Below are positions 56,664 to 64,000 of a stretch of 64,000 nt of DNA, in pieces. Position 1 is the first letter of the stretch. Each line of letters opens with the position of its first letter. The stretch is from assembly GCA_028554755.1 (NCBI GenBank), contig JAPTOF010000007.1, positions 13,067,001 through 13,131,000 of the forward strand, read 5' to 3'. Source of the stretch: Cordia subcordata (Eukaryota > Streptophyta > Magnoliopsida > Boraginales > Cordiaceae). The position numbers and the translations under genes are program-made. The notes beneath the pieces were generated by a model. It saw only the letters and a program-made list of their open reading frames with translations. It was not told the origin of the DNA and ran no database searches.

Positions 56664-58775
56664 TTAATTGAAGTGCTATGAGCGATACATAGTTCTTAAC
56701 TCTCTAATACTTTTATCCTTGATTTGTGTTTGTGTAGCGCTCTCTTAAGGCTCTGTATCTGATCAAAAGAGTCACTATGTCAGATGATTGTTACAACAAA
56801 TAGGGTAGCATTCCTCGACGATAAGTTTGGCCAAGTGGGAAGTATATGCTTCGGCCATCCCTTCAACTTCATGAATCTAAAGCGACCATTTGATGTATCT
56901 TTACCAAATACACTGTGTTATTCTAGGTATGATGCGCTTTTGTTAGGTACATAGTGTCTTTGTTAGGTACGCAATGCCTTTCTCCATATTATACGTCCTT
57001 GAGACTCTCCGTGCATCACGTTGGACTTCAAAATTTGCTCTAGTCATCATCGTTTGTTTGTCATGCTTTAGGTAAACATCTTACTTTAACTGGCTTTACG
57101 CCTTATTATGACACACTTGGGCTTTTAGTCATCAAACTTTAGCAATCCTTAGAGGAATTTCACAGGGCTGAAGCCCTATGTTACGACTTCAATATTGCTT
57201 CGAAAGTGATCTTACAACTGTTGCCTTTGCGCACTCTACTTATGCACCTCTCTCTTAGTTGGTCATCTAGCTTAGAGCTTGCTAGTACTTGTTGCGTGGA
57301 GCTATTAAGTACCTTAGCCAGAGCGTACCTGGTGCATTTCGCCTTTATTTACTCATGTTCAGGCAGGGTTGCAGTGCATCACTCGTGCCCAGCCTCCTTC
57401 TTTCGACTTAGCTTGTAGGCTCTGTATAGTCTTATTTAGACTCGCTCTATTCTTTGGCTCTCTGTTATTTATATGCTTTGTAAGTGATATTCCTATTTCG
57501 CCAGTGCGCTCTTTGGTGTACGAAGCTTAGGCTTTGTGTCTTGACCATAGGCCTTGCTCCGCCATACCTTAGTAATGTTGTGGATCCTTCAATCGCACTG
57601 TAACAATGTGATGGATCTATAGGTCCTTTATATGTGAATGAAAAAGCCATGTTTTAGCTTTGTCTATGCATCATTATTGGGTTGTACATCTTTCATGCTC
57701 GTCCCTTAGCTAGGACTCGTTCTCTTTTTGCTTGACCATCTTAAATGCTCTATGGCCTAACTCATATACGTCATAAGTTGGTTTGGCTGTTTTACTCGGC
57801 GTATGCCACATCTCCCATTTAACGGCTAGCTTATGCAACAACCTTAACTTTTGCCATGCCTCCTATTAACCAGGTTGTACACGTGCATTGGAGTACCTAA
57901 GCACATGATGGCATTCATCTTGTATATGACATGGGTTGTTTGCAGTTTGATTTAGCATATAGCATAGGTTGCTCGCCTTATTCAGTGTCCACCATATCCT
58001 CTTTCTTTGAGGTTGATTTATGTGCCTTGGAGTTACCCTCATCCTTAGATATTACTTTACCCCGCAGTAATTAGGTTCTTTACCTACAAGAGGTAGGTGG
58101 ATTCGGCCCAGTGTTTTACCACTTTCTCACTTGAGATTGGTTTATACACTCTAGCCATAACCCGCCAGGCCCATGCCCCCTAAGTAATAAAGCTCTTTAC
58201 CTACGCGATGTAGGTGGGCTCGGGTATCTAAATATGCGATGGCATTTACCCCATACTATGAGTTTATTTACAGTTCAACTCATACATATTGCAAATGGGT
58301 TTGCTCGCCTTATCCGGTATCTACCACATCCTCCACTTTCAAGGTTAGTTTATGCACTGAGGCATACCTTTCATCTTTAGATATGTAACGCACGAGTTGG
58401 TTTATAATTCGGCTCATACATATCCCAAATGGATTTGCTTGCCTTATTTAGCGTCTACCACATCCTCAATTTTCGAGGTTAGTTTATGCACTGAAGCATG
58501 CTCTTCATCTTTAGATACGTGCCACATGGTGAACCCCGTACCATCAGGGTTTTTGTTCTTTGGAGGTACGCCCCCTTTTGTTTGTTGCCAATGTATATGC
58601 TCGTGCTCTACACTTCTTGTGTTCTGGACCTTTACAATTTAGCCACTTACTTCACGATCAAGGTTGGTAACCCCTTGTCCTCGACCTACTCTATGTCCTT
58701 TGGTAACACTTGTTGTATTCTCAGCTTTGCCATGGTTTTCAACTACGTGCTTCTCAATGGGAATTGTCTTCTGAG

Positions 58776-58793
58776 TTCCCATAGACAATGCCA
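58776..58793 (-). other. Primer binding site of element H
   Basis: The minus strand TGGCATTGTCTATGGGAA starts two bases inside the right LTR boundary and sets the element's orientation. Confidence 0.7.
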
Positions 58794-58795
58794 AC

Positions 58796-59793
58796 TGATA
58801 TGGTACGGATAATATCTTCCACCTCAGTAGATAACTTGATTACCTTTTTTAGTCAATGAAGGAGTTGTGATGTCCTTCGGGGTAGATGACAAATGCACTT
58901 ACCTTAGACATGGCGGACGCGTGCCCCACCCCTTAGGTATGACGGACACGTGTCCCTCCCCTTGGGTATGGCAGATGCGTGGCCCTTGGAGATTATGGTA
59001 GATGCGTGGACCAAGGGTCAAACTATGCCTACATGTTAGACACTTACGCCTTTCTTGCCCGGTTGGTTGACGCATAAGCCTGCCTTCTTGGTTGGCAGAT
59101 GTGTACGCCTTCTTTGTCAGTTGGTGGATGCATACGCCTTTCACTACAAGAAGAAGAAAAAGCGGGACTTCCCCCTGTTGTACCTCCAACGGTCAAGTCA
59201 GTTTACGAAGTCCATGAATTTATGAAGAGTAGCTTAAATGTGCTATGAATATGAACAAAGATGTTTAGAGAGAATTCTCAACATTCATCCTCTTCTTTGC
59301 ATGGAATTTGGCTTAGTATTTCCAGGCAATGAGGCTCAAGATTCAAAGTTTTCTATAAGTAGTATGCTTATTTGATTTCTGTTGGACATGACATGGCATT
59401 TTTAACTACTTGGGAAAAGAGAGCACGTACTTGGCCGGAAAATTCATCTAGGCGTACTAGTGAGGTAAAGGTACGCCTTTATCTTCCCCTTGGCGTATGC
59501 TTAAGCCCAGGCAATGCTTCATGTGTATGTTCATGAAATATTTGAAATTCTTGCTAATGCCACTTGAAGATGCAAATAGCATACCCTGAGGCTTGGGGTA
59601 CGCCTAGAGCTTCACGTAGCTCGACTTGAAGGCTAAGGGTCTGCTCCTTTCTTCACCTAGGCAGACCTGTAGGCTAAGGGTCCACCCCCTATTCACCTAG
59701 GCAAACTCGTGGGTCAAGGGTCCACCTCCTGCCCCATACATCCCCACATGCCATGTGTCGCCACTTGATTGGTCCATGTGACGCCCCATATCA
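58796..59793 (-). repeat. Right (5') LTR of element H, 998 bp
   Basis: Aligns along its length with 52333-53344. The CACCTAGGC tandem block (about 59610-59730) has one unit fewer than in the left LTR. Confidence 0.93.
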
Positions 59794-59798
59794 ACATC

Positions 59799-62312
59799 AA
59801 AGAGATCTTTCCCTTTCCGCACACAGCAAATGAATTCAATACCAGGGAGTTACAACTCAAATGAATTCAAATAACTACAGCCACAACGCTTGATGCAGAT
59901 AATTAACAAATCCAAATATCATATTAGATTCAGCTTTGCCCCCAATGAGTTATTGGTTTAGATAATCTATGGTTGATAAACAACACAATCCATTAGACAA
60001 CACAATCCATTAGTCTCTGACAAAATTAAGCAACATATATGAGAACAGAAGACGAAAGAAAAGCAAAAGATAGAAAAACTAAGTTACCTAAAGAGCCGGG
60101 GATAAGGAAGAGGGAGCCAAAAAATATAAAGGAGTATAAGTCTATCTCAAAGACATACATCAGTCTGTCTCAAAAAGAAAACGATGTTTTCCTCCAAGAC
60201 AAGGTTAAATTTGTCTTATTAATAAAATTATGAGGTTATTTTAGTAGTTAAACAATTATTAGTTAATGGCGTTTAAGGTCTGTTAACTTTGAATGAGGTT
60301 AGAGGATAATAAGTGGTTAAAAATTTAGGATAAAGTTAATAAGTGTCACTAACCATAAACATCAAGGGTACTAAATGGAATTAATCCTTTACTTTTTTGT
60401 AAAACCATGGTTAGCGATGAGTGTCGATAGAATATAACCAAATAACCAGATCAAAATACAATATTTTGTTTAGTTATTTTTATGTTTGATTCAATTTTGG
60501 TTATCAAAAATAGAAAATTTGGTTTTCGGTTCAGTTTTGATTATTGTTAGCTTGTAGTTTTTGACATGGAAGTCAAAGTTACATTAACTCTTTAATTGAG
60601 ATGGGCTCGGCTCATCAAATGGGTCAGTACTCAGTACTATTACAACCCTCGTTCCGAGTACTAGAACACGGTATATTTACATGCCAAAATGAACTTGTGG
60701 TGAATAAGAAATTAACATTCAAAATTGAGTATAAAACTAATTTGGTTGCTAAGTTAGGTTTCTAGTAGAAGGATTCTCATGAAACTATTTATATATAGGA
60801 GCATTTATGAGTAGGACCAAGAAGTGACTTGGGAGGAATACTATGCATAATGGGATTAGTATTTGGAACCACCACACATGCATGTACGTGCGCCTGGCCG
60901 CATCCTTAGTCTGGGGATGCAGTATGGGTGTGGGTATGCCCTAGTTTTTAGCAACGTTTTATCATTTTGGGCAAAATTCTCAATTGATAGAATTTGAAGA
61001 GTTTGTAATGGAAAGCTTTGATAGCTTGGTTACAAATATGTGTACATTGAACTTAAACACCACAATAGAATGAACCTAGACATGTTTTGACTACTTTGGC
61101 GGTTATGAGCATGAAAAGGGGGGCGATTTTGACTATTTAGCATGTTTTTGAGCCATTAAAGATCTGAGCATTAACCCACAAATTGAAGGCTATTGATCAC
61201 TCCACCACTATATATATTCATCCATTCTAGTAGAGTTGTAGATGTAGAAAACTCTATAAGCATAGCATTCTAAGCCTTCTAACACTATATAGTTTCCATA
61301 TAGTGCATTTTACGGAGAGTATTCATTGCTTATTAGTTCGTAAGTCTTTGTCGTAGAAGTGCCACCAACATCAAGAGGTATATAGCCGTTATATCATGGG
61401 AAAGATACACCACACCCCTTTAACGTTAGTTGAGGCGGTGTCAATCCTTTAAAGACATCCTTTACGAGTCTAGGCTATTTTTAGTTATTTTCTTTCTGTA
61501 TCTTTTGTTAGTATATTATGAATTTAATAAAAGTTTAATTTACATTCTGGATTCCAGGATTTACATACTATTTTCCAACAATTATTTCTTCAACAATTCA
61601 ATTAATACTTGAATATCTATTTTTTAAAGAAATTTTTAGTTAATAATCAATTTTCAATTTACATTCATATATATTTATAAATCCATATCCCTCTTATATA
61701 CATAATATAAATTTTGATAATGAATATTGGAATTAGATTATATAATTACAAATGAATTTGATTATCTTGATTAGTTTTGAATAATGTGCATTTCTTTTGA
61801 AAAAAATCTAGTTATCTCGGTTAATAACCAAAACCGACCCAAAATTTTTGGTTAAATAGTTTTGGTTATTAATGTAGTTTGATAGGTTTTATTTATTCAT
61901 TCTTTAAAATTTGGAATCAGTTATGGTTTAGTTAAACCGAATGCTCACCCTAAACACGGTGAAAAGATATTGTAATATCTTTTGTAAAATCACGATAGAT
62001 TATTCAAAGATTATAAATTTTGCTAAGATAATGACACATCTCAATGTATGGCTCAAATTAGTTAGGAATTCGAAAATATTTGTGATGAAAGAGTAGATTT
62101 AACTTTACAACATTTGTTGAGTTGTTGTTTGATTACACTAGGTAACTTAACCTATAAGTGTATTTACTAAAAAAAGTGAATGAGTGAATTTGAAAATATA
62201 AGTAGTGCAAGATGCAAGATATCTAATTGGGTATATTGGGAGAATAGAATTTTTTTTTCATCTAACTAAATATTTCAACCAAATTATATAAGACAAATTT
62301 AATAAATTTGAA
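59799..62312. other. Unassigned AT-rich intergenic DNA
   Basis: No gene or element recognised. A lysine-rich 64-codon plus frame (60039-60233) has no family resemblance that I can see. The right part may contain the Helitron 3' end, but no convincing hairpin plus CTRR terminus was found. Confidence 0.4.
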
Positions 62313-64000
62313 TTAGTGTGGAAAATAAAACAACAATAATATACATGTATATATATAATAATAGCACATTAAATTAATTAATTGTATAATACAGAAATGA
62401 AACAATGACTTAAGATAAATTTTGAATAATTTCTTTGTATCCAAGTTTTGAGTTTTGTTTAAAGACACACCTTTCTCATCATAGATTAGTATTTTCAAAC
62501 CTTTTTCCCTTGTAACTCTAGAAACTGCAACATATAATTGTCCATGAGTGAAAATTGGTTAGGGCAAATATAATCCAACAGTTGACAATGATTGACCTTG
62601 ACTTTTGTTGATCATTATTGCATATGAAACCACCAATGAAAATTGTCATCTTTGCAACTTAAAAGAAAATTTTGAATATGATGGTGTTAGTACCATCCAT
62701 GGAATGAATAATTTGTCTCTAAACTTCAAACAATTCATAATTTAAGCCTCAAGAACATGATTCCTCAACTGAATTATTGACAACTTTGTACCATTGCATA
62801 AACCACCACTTTGATCTATATTTCTTATTAGCATAATAACTGGTACACCCACTTTGAGCTTCAAAACATGATTTGACATATCAGAGTACTAAATATTGTT
62901 CAAAAAATCTGAAGTGGTCAAATCTTGATGGCTATTAGTATTTCCAACAACTTTGCATACACTATTAAAACTCAAATATATATGTTTCTTACTTGGGATC
63001 ATGGAAAGCATGAAATCATTAATCTTTTCCACAACTTCAAAAGTTGGTGCTAAAATGGCTTGTTCTTGAAGATGTTTTGCATCCATGAAAGTTTCCAACA
63101 AATTAGGGTATGTGCTTTCGACAATTGCAGCCAAAGGATTTGCAAAATCTTTGATTAACAACTCGTCAGGGATTTTAATCATTGTTTTGGAATTAGTAGA
63201 ATCAGAAGTTGATCCATCTCCAACATTTAATATCTAGTATGAGAACTATTTCAATTCCTCTACATCCTTATCAAAAGGGCATGCCATTAATCTCATGTTT
63301 TTTTGTAAAAAATGACAACTGATAATGTTCCCAAAGATATGATGAGCTTAGTGAAGAATTGACAATATCAGCCCTACTTTCTTTTAGAATAACTGCTAGA
63401 ATTTGCGTAAAGTCACCTCCAAAAAATAATAACTTTATCTCCAAAGGGAAGATCATAACTCTTAGGATTTGAAAAGCGAAGCATATCTCTAAGAGTTCTA
63501 TCAAGTGCTTCACTAGAATGACAATGCATCATAGGAGTTTCATCCCAAATAATACCTTTTCCTTTATAAGCAAATCAACCAATAGGCTTCCTTGTTTGAT
63601 ATTGCATATTGAATCTTCATCTACATTCATTGAAATAGCAAAATTTGAATGTGTTGTTCAACCTCCAGGGATCAATAGTGAAGCAATACCAATCAAAGCA
63701 TCATCAAGAATAATTCCCCTTGTGAATGTAATGTTGAAGTCAACGTCTTTCGAATATACGTCTTCCAGCTCTTTCATAGCCATAAATGAAGAATACGCTC
63801 ACCTAATCTTTCTCTATTGCCTTTATCAGGGTTCTATAAAATTTTTCTCTGATTAACATTTATGCTATTGAACAATTTAGCATATTCAATAGCGAGCTTT
63901 GTTTGATCATAATTAAGCTCATTAAGAATTATCTTATTTTGAAATTCTATTCCATTAAACTTGGCTGGAATAGGGAGGGGAGAATAATCTTTCTAACGTC
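62313..64000 (-). pseudogene. Helitron PIF1-like helicase, C-terminal part, runs off the right edge
   Basis: In order on the minus strand: NVNQRKIL and a degenerate Walker A region (FFIYGYERAGRR where GxGGTGKT is expected, near 63800); GIASLLIPGG and NFAISMNVDEDSIC; Walker B GIIWDETPMMHCHSSEALDR with LRDMLRFSNPKSYDLPFG; and VIIFGGDFTQIL. Then come IPDELLIKDFANPLAAIVES, TYPNLLETF, QAILAPTFEVVEKINDFMLS and SNHVLKLKVGVPVIMLIRNI. Motif V/VI follows: YAIMINKSQGQSLSTVGLYL, HGQLYVAVSRVT and GLKILIYDEKGV (62498 region). The order and motifs are those of the SF1B helicase domain of plant Helitron RepHel proteins. The Rep nuclease part would lie to the right, outside the window. Stops and frameshifts are present throughout. 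Confidence 0.9.

Larger units (their letters stand above)
53345..58795 (-). other. Interior of element H, no recognisable gene
   Basis: Non-coding by inspection in all frames, with a longest frame of about 100 codons. The minus strand just after the PBS (HVVENHGKAENTTSVTKGHR) could be a gag-like start but is not diagnostic. CGTACGCC-like words recur, as in the LTR. A PPT-like purine stretch lies at the left end. A Tourist MITE is inserted at 56437-56663. Confidence 0.65.
52333..59793 (-). mobile_element. Element H: 7.5 kb LTR element without recognisable coding (LARD-like)
   Basis: LTRs at 52333-53344 and 58796-59793 start TGATRTGGTACGGATAAT and end CGCCCCATATCA. Perfect 5 bp target duplications ACATC lie at 52328-52332 and 59794-59798. 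Beside the right LTR the minus strand reads TGGCATTGTCTATGGGAA, 14 of 18 positions of the Tat/Ogre-type PBS text TGGCGCCGTCTGTGGGAA as I recall it, all differences being transitions. AAAAAGGAAGC at the left LTR is the PPT. The 5.45 kb interior has only short frames and no gag, protease, RT or integrase motif I can read. It is either a non-autonomous LARD or an extremely decayed Tat-lineage copy. Confidence 0.9.

Noticed and set aside
62130..62160. ACTAG followed by GGTAACTTAACC as a Helitron 3' end on the minus strand
   Set aside because: The stem is only four pairs and overlaps the CTAGT itself, whereas Helitron hairpins are GC-rich and lie several bases upstream. It was not supported enough to annotate.
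63518..63856. Plus-strand 112-codon ORF at the right edge
   Set aside because: It is antisense to the Helitron helicase, whose Walker B and neighbouring motifs are clear on the minus strand.

Overview
This is plant nuclear DNA, most likely from a eudicot with an AT-rich, transposon-dense genome. The families present point to that: tRNA-Asp-primed Ty3/gypsy elements, a TRIM, a CACTA element with TNP2 and Ptta-type genes, Tourist-like MITEs, a Helitron helicase and a plant RPAC2 gene with introns. I cannot name the species. Nearly everything is decayed or nested mobile DNA. The only host gene I can recognise is a three-coding-exon gene for RPAC2, the AC19-type subunit shared by RNA polymerases I and III (49113-50249, minus). 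A possible orphan exon of an unrecognised gene lies just beyond it (48711-48851).

Layout. 1-2737: unassigned AT-rich DNA split by a solo gypsy LTR (364-1978). 2738-13814: a minus-strand gypsy complex of two gag-protease copies (B and A). They share a truncated LTR, both lack RT/RNase H/integrase in this window, and the right LTR holds another solo LTR (10723-12251) and a duplicated promoter block. 13815-20930: a minus-strand BED/hAT transposase pseudogene cut by a 1.5 kb solo LTR (J), a TRIM, and a 4 kb chromovirus-type deletion derivative (E) with a perfect CCTTC target duplication. 20931-24106: short tandem repeats and a MULE-type non-autonomous element.

24107-43304: a Tourist-like MITE containing a CACTA element (24219-42729), which in turn contains a gypsy element (31036-about 40930). 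The CACTA carries TNP2 and a second Ptta/En-Spm ORF; the gypsy insertion splits that second ORF. The gypsy element has an almost complete but mutated pol and a chimeric left LTR end. 43402-46640: a 5'-truncated LINE (RT C-terminus, zf-RVT, RNase H) interrupted by a 1.3 kb MULE whose removal restores the RNase H reading frame. 46641-47911: LTR-like DNA, a PBS and a gag fragment of another plus-strand gypsy. 48562-48681: a Tourist MITE. 49113-51700: RPAC2 and its probable 5' UTR exon. 52333-59793: a 7.5 kb minus-strand LTR element with 1 kb LTRs and no recognisable coding, holding one Tourist MITE. 62313-64000: the 3' part of a Helitron PIF1-like helicase, running off the right edge.

No element looks active. 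Stops and PBS mismatches are mostly C-to-T/G-to-A transitions, as expected of old methylated repeats. The most interesting signals are structural: target-site duplications that let the order of insertions be read, microhomology deletions, complementary gag-only and pol-only gypsy copies, and arrays of GTCGAC-type palindromes directly upstream of the TATA box in LTRs of at least two unrelated families.
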